Below are positions 1 to 6,214 of a stretch of 6,581 nucleotides of DNA, in pieces. The stretch is from Candidatus Bathyarchaeota archaeon. Its GTDB lineage: Archaea; Thermoproteota; Bathyarchaeia; TCS64. Where the stretch lies: the NCBI GenBank assembly GCA_030613835.1, contig JAUWLH010000085.1, forward strand, positions 1 to 6,581, given 5' to 3'. The position numbers and the translations under genes were made by a program. Below the pieces are notes generated by a model. That model saw nothing but the letters and a program-made list of their open reading frames with translations. It was not told the DNA's origin and ran no database searches. Each line of letters opens with the position of its first letter. Position 1 is the stretch's first letter.

Positions 1-420
1 TGCCATCTTTGTGCCGTGGAAAGTCTGTGCTAGTGACAGCCCATACCTTTTGGCGAGGCCCTCGCTGACAACATTCTTGACACCCGTGTACATCCTCATG
101 GCCTTGACGCCCTTCTCCTCAGAGAGCTTGAGCCAGTGCTCATACAGGCACTTGCCCAGCCCCTTTCCCTGGGCTTGCGGCACGACCCTAAGAGTCTCTA
201 GCCACGCGGACCCATCGGGTAAGATACTGTACTTCCCGCACCCCATGATCTTGCCATCAAGCAAATCTACACTCCAGTCACCTTCCTCGTCATTGAGGAA
301 CATGTCCCAGACATGGGGGACGTAGCTAAGTGATGGCGTGCTCAGGCTCTCGACCCAGATTACATCATCCAGATCCTCGGCCCTCGCCTTTCGCAGCAGG
401 ATATTCGGTTTATCAGACAT
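1..420 (-). CDS. GNAT-family N-acetyltransferase, partial (3' end beyond window)
   Basis: The reading frame is open for 140 codons from the ATG at 420 to the left edge, so the C-terminus is missing. The protein begins MSDKPNILLRKARAEDLDDV, the usual first strand and helix of the GNAT fold. Motif A, which binds the acetyl-CoA pyrophosphate, lies at residues 77-90: LRVVPQAQGKGLGK fits V-x-P followed by Q-x-x-G-x-G (Q84, G87, G89). It is followed by an amphipathic helix (CLYEHWLKLSEEKG). Residues 115-128 (KNVVSEGLAKRYGL) fit the motif B region, where an Asn precedes an 'RYGL' similar to the common 'klGF'. GNAT enzymes move an acetyl group from acetyl-CoA to an amine; the substrate here cannot be told. 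The start is supported by a TATA-like box about 29 nt upstream and no Shine-Dalgarno site, suggesting a leaderless or near-leaderless mRNA. It lies downstream of the methyltransferase on the same strand but has its own promoter. Confidence 0.88.
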   Translation of the reverse strand, partial: MSDKPNILLRKARAEDLDDVIWVESLSTPSLSYVPHVWDMFLNDEEGDWSVDLLDGKIMGCGKYSILPDGSAWLETLRVVPQAQGKGLGKCLYEHWLKLSEEKGVKAMRMYTGVKNVVSEGLAKRYGLSLAQTFHGTKMA

Positions 421-444
421 GCCACATGACTACGTGCTCAAGAT

Positions 445-454
445 GATAAAATTA
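445..454 (-). promoter_or_regulatory. TATA-like box of the acetyltransferase gene
   Basis: On the minus strand this reads TAATTTTATC, centred about 29 nt upstream of the ATG at 420. In archaea the TATA box is centred about 26 nt before the transcription start, so the mRNA would start within a few bases of the ATG. The rest of the 136-bp gap (421-556) holds only a 13-bp palindrome at 485-497 and no gene. Confidence 0.55.
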
Positions 455-556
455 ACGGCTGATGGATCATTCTCATTGACCCCTCGTCGGCCCGACGTAA
501 ATCTCCACGGGCTCCGTCTGACTGTGTGGTGTATGAGCGAATCTGTGTGGCGTTAT

Positions 557-1399
557 TTAATTCGTGGGCTTGGAGCCGTATGCCTGTATCGTGTACCAGG
601 TCATCTTGAAGCCCCTAGTGCCTGATCTTTCCTGCATCTCGGATAGCACCTTGGCATCCAACTCCTCCCTGATCTCCTCTGGAACCGATGCTCTCCAGTA
701 GGCCGGGTAGGGGTTTCTGGACCAGAAACCCTCGGGCTTGACGTTCATCACTCTATGGTAGCCGTAGACTAGTGGCCTCCTGAAGCCTGTCTCCCATAGG
801 AGCCGTTGAACAGTCTCCAGGTCGATGTGCATATCGATGACATCCTGTACTGACTCACGGAACCCACGTAGATCTAGGTTATCCTTTGAGACAAAAAGGC
901 AGACATCAATCAGCTCCGCGACGTGTTCTCCCCCTCCGAACAGTTGACCCATGCGACCACCGGGGGTCATGACCCTGTGAATCTCCTTCAACGCCTTGAG
1001 CTTGTCTGGGAAGAACTGGAACGACATGTTGCTTATGACCATATTGAACATGGCTTCGGGGTAGGGTAGGTTTTCCACGTCCCCCTCCTTGAACTCGATA
1101 TTGTACCCTAGTTTATCGGCGTTCTCAGCGGCCTTCCTTACCATATCGGGAGAGAGGTCGACACCGTGGACGTCCCCGGTGCCTAGATAATCAACAAGGC
1201 TGAAGGTTGATAGCCCTGTTCCACACGCGATGTCCAAGGTCACGGGGTTCTCCGGTACTCTCATCTCCCTGAGCAGCATGCCTGTCAGGGATTCTATCCC
1301 CCACCTTGAGGACCCCAGTCGCTCACTTACCCCCTGGTCATATGTCTCGGCCGTCTGCCTGTAAGTCTCAAGAACCCTTTCTTTGACCCCGTCTGGCAT
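557..1399 (-). CDS. Class I SAM-dependent methyltransferase (UbiE/Methyltransf_11-like)
   Basis: This 280-residue protein has a Rossmann-like SAM-binding domain at about residues 52-150. Motif I is DIACGTG (56-62), the glycine-rich SAM loop. The acidic residue after strand 2 is D81 in HGVDLSP, expected to bind the ribose hydroxyls. EGDVENLPY (105-113) is the motif around the adenine, MVISNMSFQFFPD (120-132) matches motif II, and HRVMTPGG (141-148) is the usual 'R-x-L-k-P-G-G' motif. The C-terminal ~130 residues do not resemble a domain I can name and probably form the substrate lid; it is rich in aromatic residues (WSRNPYPAYW, 226-235). Such enzymes methylate small molecules, quinones, lipids or arsenic, but no cysteine pattern of arsenite methyltransferases is visible. 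The substrate is unknown. The gene follows the amidohydrolase by 53 bp on the same strand, but a terminator-like hairpin and its own TATA box lie between them. Confidence 0.94.
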   Translation of the reverse strand: MPDGVKERVLETYRQTAETYDQGVSERLGSSRWGIESLTGMLLREMRVPENPVTLDIACGTGLSTFSLVDYLGTGDVHGVDLSPDMVRKAAENADKLGYNIEFKEGDVENLPYPEAMFNMVISNMSFQFFPDKLKALKEIHRVMTPGGRMGQLFGGGEHVAELIDVCLFVSKDNLDLRGFRESVQDVIDMHIDLETVQRLLWETGFRRPLVYGYHRVMNVKPEGFWSRNPYPAYWRASVPEEIREELDAKVLSEMQERSGTRGFKMTWYTIQAYGSKPTN

Positions 1400-1420
1400 G
1401 AATGAAAAACGGTTGCTTGA

Positions 1421-1430
1421 TATGTTTAAG
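1421..1430 (-). promoter_or_regulatory. TATA-like box of the methyltransferase gene
   Basis: The minus strand reads CTTAAACATA, centred 26-27 nt upstream of the ATG at 1399. That is the spacing expected for a leaderless archaeal transcript. No Shine-Dalgarno sequence lies directly before the ATG (context GTTTTTCATTC), which fits this reading. Confidence 0.6.
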
Positions 1431-1435
1431 GGTAA

Positions 1436-1459
1436 TGAAAAATGGAGGAGTTTTACTCC
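1436..1459 (-). terminator. Hairpin plus T-tract at the end of the amidohydrolase gene
   Basis: On the minus strand GGAGT and ACTCC (1459-1455 and 1451-1447) form a 5-bp stem with a 3-nt loop. The TAA stop codon of the amidohydrolase sits across the stem and loop. The hairpin is followed after TCCA by five T residues (1442-1438). Archaeal termination relies mainly on T-tracts, so the hairpin may be incidental. Its position just before the methyltransferase promoter suggests that the two genes are separate transcription units. Confidence 0.45.
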
Positions 1460-3213
1460 CTGTAGAGCACTTTGCCTGGCTTCTTCCCGGTGTGACTCAT
1501 CTCGTCGACGACATGGACGCCGTTGACGATTACATGATGAATCCCCCTCGGATAGACACAGGGATCCAGGGATGTGGACATGTCCTTGACACGGTCGATG
1601 TCCATGATGACGAGGTCGGCGTAAGACCCAGCCTTGATAACTCCTCTATCCTTGAGCCTGAACTTCTGGGCCGGGAAGCCCGTCACGTGGTGAACAGCCT
1701 GCTCGATGCTCAGGATCTTCTCTTCCCTCACGATGGCCTCGAAGTAAGCCGCGAACCCGTTAAAGCTGTTCTGGCTGGGTTTAAACCAGGGAACTGACTT
1801 TGCCTCCCACTCGGTATTGATGGCTAGGGTGTCGATGCCGGCCATCATGGCGGGGTGCTTGTAGAATAGGCTCTTGACTGGACTTGCAAAGCTCATGGCG
1901 TGGAGCTTTGTGTACGGGTCCTCCCTTAGTATCTCGAACAGCGCGTCAAGGGGCTCTACCCCCAATTCGGACGCGACTTGGGACACAGTCTTATCCAGGT
2001 ACGCACCGTTCTTACACTCGGCTATCTTCCTGCCCATGCTCCACCGGGGGTTGATATTGGGGTTGAGCCCGTACCACTTGCCAGACCAGATGGTGGCCTT
2101 GATCTCCTCACGGAAATCAATCATCCTCAACGCCTTGGCGAGCTGCTCTCGGCTACCTGTGACCCTAACCCATGGTGTGAGTGCCGCGGCGAGCCAGTTG
2201 TTCGCGTAGAGACCGTAACCACTGGTGTTGGGTATGAGGTCAAAAGACACATCCAGGCCCTCCTCGAGGGCCTCGTCTACAGCCTGGAGAGTTGCCTTCG
2301 CTGATGCCTCCGTCATAAGCGCGTTACCTCCCGGATAGACATCGTAGAGTGGGCCAAGGTGGCTAATCTGGACCGCGGTCCCAGCCTGCCTACCGACATC
2401 GATGGCCTCCAGTATGCCGTTGATCTTGGGCGGTGGGAACTCGCCTGGCCGCCTTGCCTTCCTGAGACCGGTTCTGAGGCTGTGACTCTGGTAGATTCCG
2501 TCGTACTCAGCAACAATCTTGTCGAGTTCGATGAGCTCATCCTTGACTGCCCAGTAACCTGGGTCGTAGTCCCTTCCAACACTCATACCCCGACAACCAT
2601 CCTCCATGGCCTGCCTGAGGTGGGGCTTCATCTCATCTATTTCGGCATCTGTTGCCACCCGCTCAAAATCGCGCCCCATTGCCATGATCCTGACGTTACC
2701 GTGGCCCACCATCGGCACATAGTTGGGGCTTATCCCGAAGGACTCTACCTTGGCGCAGAACTCCCCCATGGTATTCCAGTCCACCTCCCAGCCCACTTTC
2801 TCCCTGTGGTGGAGGTTGAACTCGTCTCTCTCTATGAGACGCGACGGGTAGTACATGGCGGGATAAAGATTCTGGAACAGATCATAGAGGATCATACCTC
2901 CGCTGACATACTCGCCATAGGGCCCTGGGCTTCCGCCACACTGGCCTCCGATGAAAGTGGTGATCCCTTGCCTCAGGAACCCCTCGGCCTCTGGGTAATA
3001 GAGGATGCTGATATCGCCGTGGTTGTGAACATCGATGAAGCCGGGGCTCACAATCCTGCCTTCGGCGTCTATCTCCTTGCCTGCGGTTCCCAGATCCACC
3101 CCGACTGCAGCGATCCTGTCACCGTATAATGCCACCTCACCCTTGAAAGGCTTCTTTCCGGTACCGTCGACGATGGTTGCGTTCTGAATGATTATGTCAT
3201 AATCGTCTGTCAT
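1453..3213 (-). CDS. N-acyl-D-amino-acid deacylase (D-aminoacylase) family amidohydrolase
   Basis: This 586-residue protein has the full architecture of the D-aminoacylase branch of the amidohydrolase superfamily. A small N-terminal beta-sandwich segment (about 1-56, IIQNATIVDGTG) leads to the metal motif SPGFIDVHNHGD, with H63 and H65. C92 in GGQCGG matches the metal-binding cysteine of D-aminoacylase. H244 (YQSHSLRTG) and H285 (VQISHLGP) match the two barrel histidines. D461 in MAGIDTLA aligns with the catalytic aspartate of the family's 'SDG' site, though with Ile-Asp-Thr around it. The C-terminus (LKDRGVIKAGSYADLVIMD, 520-538, and VIVNGVHVV, 561-569) is the classic ending. Family members hydrolyse N-acyl-D-amino acids or related cyclic amides in the cytoplasm; no signal peptide is seen. 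The exact substrate is unknown, and dihydropyrimidinase- or prolidase-like activity is not excluded. It is divergent from the MBL gene across 74 bp. Confidence 0.95.
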   Translation of the reverse strand: MTDDYDIIIQNATIVDGTGKKPFKGEVALYGDRIAAVGVDLGTAGKEIDAEGRIVSPGFIDVHNHGDISILYYPEAEGFLRQGITTFIGGQCGGSPGPYGEYVSGGMILYDLFQNLYPAMYYPSRLIERDEFNLHHREKVGWEVDWNTMGEFCAKVESFGISPNYVPMVGHGNVRIMAMGRDFERVATDAEIDEMKPHLRQAMEDGCRGMSVGRDYDPGYWAVKDELIELDKIVAEYDGIYQSHSLRTGLRKARRPGEFPPPKINGILEAIDVGRQAGTAVQISHLGPLYDVYPGGNALMTEASAKATLQAVDEALEEGLDVSFDLIPNTSGYGLYANNWLAAALTPWVRVTGSREQLAKALRMIDFREEIKATIWSGKWYGLNPNINPRWSMGRKIAECKNGAYLDKTVSQVASELGVEPLDALFEILREDPYTKLHAMSFASPVKSLFYKHPAMMAGIDTLAINTEWEAKSVPWFKPSQNSFNGFAAYFEAIVREEKILSIEQAVHHVTGFPAQKFRLKDRGVIKAGSYADLVIMDIDRVKDMSTSLDPCVYPRGIHHVIVNGVHVVDEMSHTGKKPGKVLYRE

Positions 3214-3240
3214 GGGCTATGTATTGTTCCATCAAGGACT

Positions 3241-3250
3241 TAACATTTAG
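3241..3250 (-). promoter_or_regulatory. Possible TATA box of the amidohydrolase gene
   Basis: The minus strand reads CTAAATGTTA, centred about 32 nt upstream of the ATG at 3213. This would give an RNA with a leader of only about 6 nt. It is weaker than the box used by the divergent gene. The palindromic TTTAAA at 3259-3264 could also serve this direction, with a leader of about 22 nt. Confidence 0.4.
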
Positions 3251-3256
3251 TCCGTT

Positions 3257-3266
3257 GGTTTAAATC
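3257..3266 (+). promoter_or_regulatory. TATA-like box of the MBL-fold hydrolase gene
   Basis: GGTTTAAATC is centred 26-27 nt upstream of the ATG at 3288, exactly the spacing for leaderless archaeal transcription. No Shine-Dalgarno site precedes the ATG. The TTTAAA core is palindromic and sits in the 74-bp divergent region shared with the amidohydrolase. Confidence 0.62.
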
Positions 3267-3287
3267 AGCTGCAACGAATATCAGACC

Positions 3288-4136
3288 ATGAAAGCCATTA
3301 TTTTGGGTACAGGGGGTCCCAGGCCAGACCCCAATAGGATGGGCCCATCCACTCTCGTCTCCATCGGGGATGACAACATAATCATTGACGCTGGGAGGGG
3401 CGTTGCCACCCGTCTGGTCCAAGCAGGTGTCCTCATCACGGATTACGGGTACGTCTTCATCACTCACCACCACTTCGACCACACGGGCGGGTTAGCTGAC
3501 CTCCTCTTCGCAGCCTGGAACAAGGCTAGGAACAAGACGATTCACGTCTACGGCCCCATGGGTACGAGGAAGATGGTCAATCACCTCTTCGAGGCGTATG
3601 AGAGGGACATCTGGTACAGGATGTCAGAGACCAAGTTGACGGTAGAGAAGCTCATCGATATCAGGAAGATGGTCAGGGTTCACGACGTGGAGCCCGGGAT
3701 AATATACCAAGGAGACAAGTGGATGGTCTCTGCGGAGTACGTGGAGCACGGTCACGGGCTGGGTTTGAGCGTGGAGGACTGGCCCTGCCTCTCGTATAGG
3801 ATTACAGAGGGAGAGAGGAGTTTGGTAATCAGCGGCGACGCGGTGTACTCCAGTAAGCTGATACAGTTCTCAAAGGACGCCGACGCACTGATCATGTGCT
3901 GCTACTTCGCAGGGGAGGAGGTCAACGATCACGACACGAGGCTTATCGCCGAGCATGTCCTGACAAGCTCCCTTGACGCTGGGAGGATAGCCGCAGAGGC
4001 ACACGTCGGTAAGATGGTCCTTGTTCATATCAAGGAGAAGCCCCAGCGACTCCTCGACGCCATGGTTGACGACATCAGAAAGGATTATGATGGAGAGGTC
4101 ATCGTTGGTGAGGACCTCCTGAAGATAATGGACTAA
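3288..4136 (+). CDS. MBL-fold metallo-hydrolase, RNase Z-like superfamily
   Basis: This 282-residue protein has the complete metal site of the metallo-beta-lactamase fold. THHHFDHTGG (59-68) supplies H60, H62, D64 and H65. H154 (VEHGHG) is the third-motif histidine, D184 in SGDAVY is the bridging aspartate, and H247 in VLVHI is the final ligand. The N-terminus LGTGGPRPDPNRMGPS (6-21) and the segment AGRIAAEAHVGKMVLVHI (231-248) match the RNase Z-like or arylsulfatase-like branch. It is shorter than typical tRNase Z (about 300 or more residues), and I see no clear exosite arm or typical tRNase Z N-terminal signature, so I do not call it a tRNA 3'-processing enzyme. Likely activities are ester, lactone, sulfate-ester or phosphodiester hydrolysis; the substrate is unknown. 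It is cytoplasmic, with no signal peptide. The gene is probably leaderless. Its TAA stop overlaps the stop codon of the convergent cyclophilin. Confidence 0.94.
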   Translation: MKAIILGTGGPRPDPNRMGPSTLVSIGDDNIIIDAGRGVATRLVQAGVLITDYGYVFITHHHFDHTGGLADLLFAAWNKARNKTIHVYGPMGTRKMVNHLFEAYERDIWYRMSETKLTVEKLIDIRKMVRVHDVEPGIIYQGDKWMVSAEYVEHGHGLGLSVEDWPCLSYRITEGERSLVISGDAVYSSKLIQFSKDADALIMCCYFAGEEVNDHDTRLIAEHVLTSSLDAGRIAAEAHVGKMVLVHIKEKPQRLLDAMVDDIRKDYDGEVIVGEDLLKIMD

Positions 4137-4648
4137 ACTCGTTTTATCGAGACTATGTCGATGGGCGGTGTGAGCCTCTGGCTCTCGTATGGTTCTACCT
4201 GGATGGCACGTACAACGTCCATCCCCTCGATCACCTGGCCGAACGACGCGAAACCCTGCATGTCGGGGTTCCTGTTGCCCTGGTAATCAAGCGATGGCTG
4301 ATCGCCTATGCAGAAGTAGAAGCTACTCTTGGCAGAGTTTGGTTTGAACCTGCCCATGCTAATGGCCCCGTCAATGTGCTTCAACCCCGTGAGGCTTGTG
4401 CGCTCCAGTTTTATGGGCGCATACTCTTTGTCCTTGAGCACCTGCCCGCCCTGGATTACCTCGATCATGACGGGCGAGTCCGGCTGGTTGTCCATGGTGA
4501 CGGTTCTGAAAAAGGTGGTGCCATCGTAGAGGCCCTCATCGACATATCTAAGGAAATTTCCGCTGGTAATAGGTGTCTTTTCCTCGTATATTTCCACCTT
4601 GATGTCACCCATGGTGGTCTTGATTAATACAACTGGGTTAGAACTCAA
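4133..4648 (-). CDS. Cyclophilin-type peptidyl-prolyl cis-trans isomerase
   Basis: This 171-residue single-domain cyclophilin is cytoplasmic, with no signal peptide, and should catalyse cis-trans isomerisation of X-Pro bonds during protein folding. Conserved features include TTMGDIKVEIYEEKTP (11-26), GTTFFRTV (43-50) with catalytic R48 (Arg55 of human CypA), IQGG (65-68) with Q66 (Gln63), DGAISMGR (93-100), SSFYFCI (108-114) and FGQVIEGMDVV (136-146). The Arg-to-Gln spacing is ten residues longer than in CypA (MDNQPDSPVMIE). The CypA Trp121 position appears to be Ser119, so low cyclosporin affinity is expected. From memory, the pattern MDNQP...IEVIQGG resembles a bacterial cyclophilin subgroup; this was not tested. 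The start is TTG at 4648: the only in-frame ATG (codon 13, at 4612) would delete the first beta strand, and an in-frame stop lies three codons upstream of the TTG. The stop overlaps that of the MBL gene. Confidence 0.95.
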   Translation of the reverse strand: MSSNPVVLIKTTMGDIKVEIYEEKTPITSGNFLRYVDEGLYDGTTFFRTVTMDNQPDSPVMIEVIQGGQVLKDKEYAPIKLERTSLTGLKHIDGAISMGRFKPNSAKSSFYFCIGDQPSLDYQGNRNPDMQGFASFGQVIEGMDVVRAIQVEPYESQRLTPPIDIVSIKRV

Positions 4649-4674
4649 TTTAATCTAATTAGAAACGGGGTAAG

Positions 4675-4682
4675 TAATATTT
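4675..4682 (-). promoter_or_regulatory. TATA-like box of the cyclophilin gene
   Basis: The minus strand reads AAATATTA, centred about 30 nt before the TTG start at 4648. It supports the TTG as the start of a near-leaderless message, because no box is equally well placed for the internal ATG at 4612. The pyrimidine-rich CCCTTCTTTTC just before it (4693-4683) directly follows the helicase stop codon and may serve as that gene's terminator. Confidence 0.5.
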
Positions 4683-4693
4683 GAAAAGAAGGG

Positions 4694-6028
4694 TTAATGC
4701 TTTCGTCGGCGCTGGCCACGCGATCCACTGGAACCACGTGAACCACGATATCCACCAGCTCTATATGATCCGCCTGCCCCTCGCCTCTTTGACTTCAGGC
4801 AAGGCAGGCAGTAAACTGGGCGCTCATCCTTTGGCTTGAAGGGCAACGTGAACTCGGTCTTGCATTTCCTGCAGATGGCCTTGTACCTCTTTGGAGGACC
4901 CGCCTTCACCTCGATGCTTGTCTTCAGCTCGGTGATTTTCAGGTTGGTCCGGGCCTTGATGTCATCAAATGCACTCTCCTCACCGTGGGCTACGAAAAGG
5001 ATGGATGTCCCCTCGTTCTCCATCCTTGCTGTCCTTCCAATCCTGTGGAAGTATGAGTTTGTCTCCATGGGCATATTGTAGTTGACTATGTGAGTGATAC
5101 CGCCAATGTCAAGGCCTCTCGCTGCAATGTCTGTTGCTGCTAAAAAGTCCACTTTGTCCTTCCTAAAGCTCCGGGTTATCCTGTCCCTCTGAGCCTGAGT
5201 CAGGTCTCCGTGAAGCGCACCGGCGTTATAACCGTTATTCTTCAGTTGTTTTGATAGCCTGTAAGCGCCTCTCTTGGTCCTTGTGAATATAATGGCCTTC
5301 CTGATTTTCTGTTCTTTTATAAGCTCTTTAAGAATCGGGAAACGACTTGATGTATCAACCCTGACAAACTTTTGATCAATCTGCTCAAGGGTAATCTCAT
5401 CCTTGCTGACCAGAATCTTTTCAGGCTTGCTCATGTACTTGTTGCATATCTTCCAGATGTTGCGGTCCATGGTTGCTGAGAACAAACTCGTCTGCTTCTT
5501 CTGAGGAGTCTTATCCAGGATCTTGTTAATGTCTTTAACAAAGCCCATGTCAAGCATCCTGTCAGCCTCATCTAGGACAACCATCTTAACTGCCCTAAGC
5601 TTCAGGGTGCCTCTTTGAAGGTGGTCGATGACTCTTCCAGGAGTCCCAACGACTATGTGGACACCCCTCCTTAGCCGGTTAATCTGTTTGTTGATCTTTT
5701 CGCCCCCGTAAATAGGGCATACTTTGACGCCAGTATATCTACTGAGCCTCATGATGTGATCAGCGATCTGGATAGCCAGTTCACGTGTGGGTGCTAAGAT
5801 TAGCCCCTGAACTCTATTATCGCTGAGATCGACGCCCTCGATCATTGGAATGCCGAAAGCCGCGGTTTTACCCGTACCTGTCTGGGCTTGACCTATTACG
5901 TCTCTACCCTCTAGTAATGGCATAATTGATTGCGCCTGGATAGGCGATGGTTTCTCGAAGCCAAGTGCCTTGATGCCCCGTAGAACATCCTTGCTAAGTG
6001 GTAGATCGTTGAAATTTTGTACTTGCAT
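4694..6028 (-). CDS. DEAD-box RNA helicase with C-terminal CxxC-x17-CxxC zinc ribbon and RG-rich tail
   Basis: This 444-residue protein contains every motif of an ATP-dependent DEAD-box RNA helicase: Q motif GFEKPSPIQ (23-31), motif I AQTGTGKT (48-55), Ia PTRELA (80-85), GG (108-109), Ib TPGR (129-132), II DEAD (153-156), III SAT (184-186), IV IIFTRTK (246-252), V ATDIAARGLDI (298-308) and VI HRIGRTAR (328-335, with Ala where Gly is usual). After the two RecA-like domains comes a zinc ribbon: C386, C389, C407 and C410 form CxxC-x17-CxxC. The tail (about 415-444) is Gly/Arg-rich and should bind RNA. Its role is unwinding or remodelling RNA, for example in ribosome assembly, RNA decay or cold adaptation; archaeal homologues of the DeaD type are known to be cold-induced. 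It lies downstream of a small gene encoding the same zinc ribbon. The ATG at 6028 has no clear Shine-Dalgarno site, and the leader appears long. Confidence 0.97.
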   Translation of the reverse strand: MQVQNFNDLPLSKDVLRGIKALGFEKPSPIQAQSIMPLLEGRDVIGQAQTGTGKTAAFGIPMIEGVDLSDNRVQGLILAPTRELAIQIADHIMRLSRYTGVKVCPIYGGEKINKQINRLRRGVHIVVGTPGRVIDHLQRGTLKLRAVKMVVLDEADRMLDMGFVKDINKILDKTPQKKQTSLFSATMDRNIWKICNKYMSKPEKILVSKDEITLEQIDQKFVRVDTSSRFPILKELIKEQKIRKAIIFTRTKRGAYRLSKQLKNNGYNAGALHGDLTQAQRDRITRSFRKDKVDFLAATDIAARGLDIGGITHIVNYNMPMETNSYFHRIGRTARMENEGTSILFVAHGEESAFDDIKARTNLKITELKTSIEVKAGPPKRYKAICRKCKTEFTLPFKPKDERPVYCLPCLKSKRRGAGGSYRAGGYRGSRGSSGSRGQRRRKH

Positions 6029-6129
6029 ACGTTTTTGCTCTTATCACTAAACTACGCATGCGGTTGCCTTGTAAGCGTCTCCATACATGAATATGTTTGA
6101 CGTGATTAGCCACTCAATCAGGGAGGTGG

Positions 6130-6140
6130 CATTTAAAGGT
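6130..6140 (-). promoter_or_regulatory. Likely TATA box of the helicase gene (long leader)
   Basis: The minus strand reads ACCTTTAAATG, the best TATA match in the 186-bp gap, centred near 6135. Transcription would start near 6108, giving a leader of about 80 nt before the ATG at 6028. A second candidate, AAACATAT near 6095, would give about 40 nt. An AT-rich stretch near 6150 would give a longer leader. None is placed for a leaderless message. Confidence 0.45.
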
Positions 6141-6153
6141 ATCACAATTTATT

Positions 6154-6169
6154 AAACAAAAAAAGATTT
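6154..6169 (-). terminator. T-tract terminator after the small zinc-ribbon gene
   Basis: On the minus strand the region reads AAATCTTTTTTTGTTT, with seven consecutive T residues at 6164-6158. It begins about 45 nt after the stop codon of the small gene. No strong hairpin precedes it, which is normal for archaeal T-rich terminators. It lies immediately upstream of the helicase TATA box, so the small gene and the helicase probably have separate transcripts, perhaps with read-through. Confidence 0.5.
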
Positions 6170-6214
6170 TACTGGAGCCCCATAGACGGGAATCCGGCAA
6201 CATTGACGAGGTAA

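Noticed and set aside
485..497. The 13-bp palindrome CGTCGGCCCGACG between the methyltransferase and the acetyltransferase
   Set aside because: A palindrome with 6-bp arms is expected about once by chance in this window, and no second copy or T-tract supports an operator or terminator role.
1402..1797. A 131-codon plus-strand frame over the end of the amidohydrolase
   Set aside because: It is antisense to the conserved C-terminus of the amidohydrolase, and the translation has no family features.
2359..3129. A 256-codon open frame on the plus strand inside the amidohydrolase gene
   Set aside because: It lies wholly antisense to a gene with complete family motifs, its translation shows no recognisable domain, and it has no promoter or ribosome site. 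It is a shadow of biased codon use.
3288..4136. Annotating the MBL-fold protein as tRNase Z (rnz)
   Set aside because: The metal ligands fit, but it is short, has no clear exosite arm, and its PDPNRMGPS N-terminal motif differs from true tRNase Z. Only the superfamily assignment is safe.
6121..6130. A strong Shine-Dalgarno-like GGGAGGTG on the plus strand in the helicase leader region
   Set aside because: No start codon with an open frame follows at a suitable distance on the plus strand; an in-frame stop appears almost at once.
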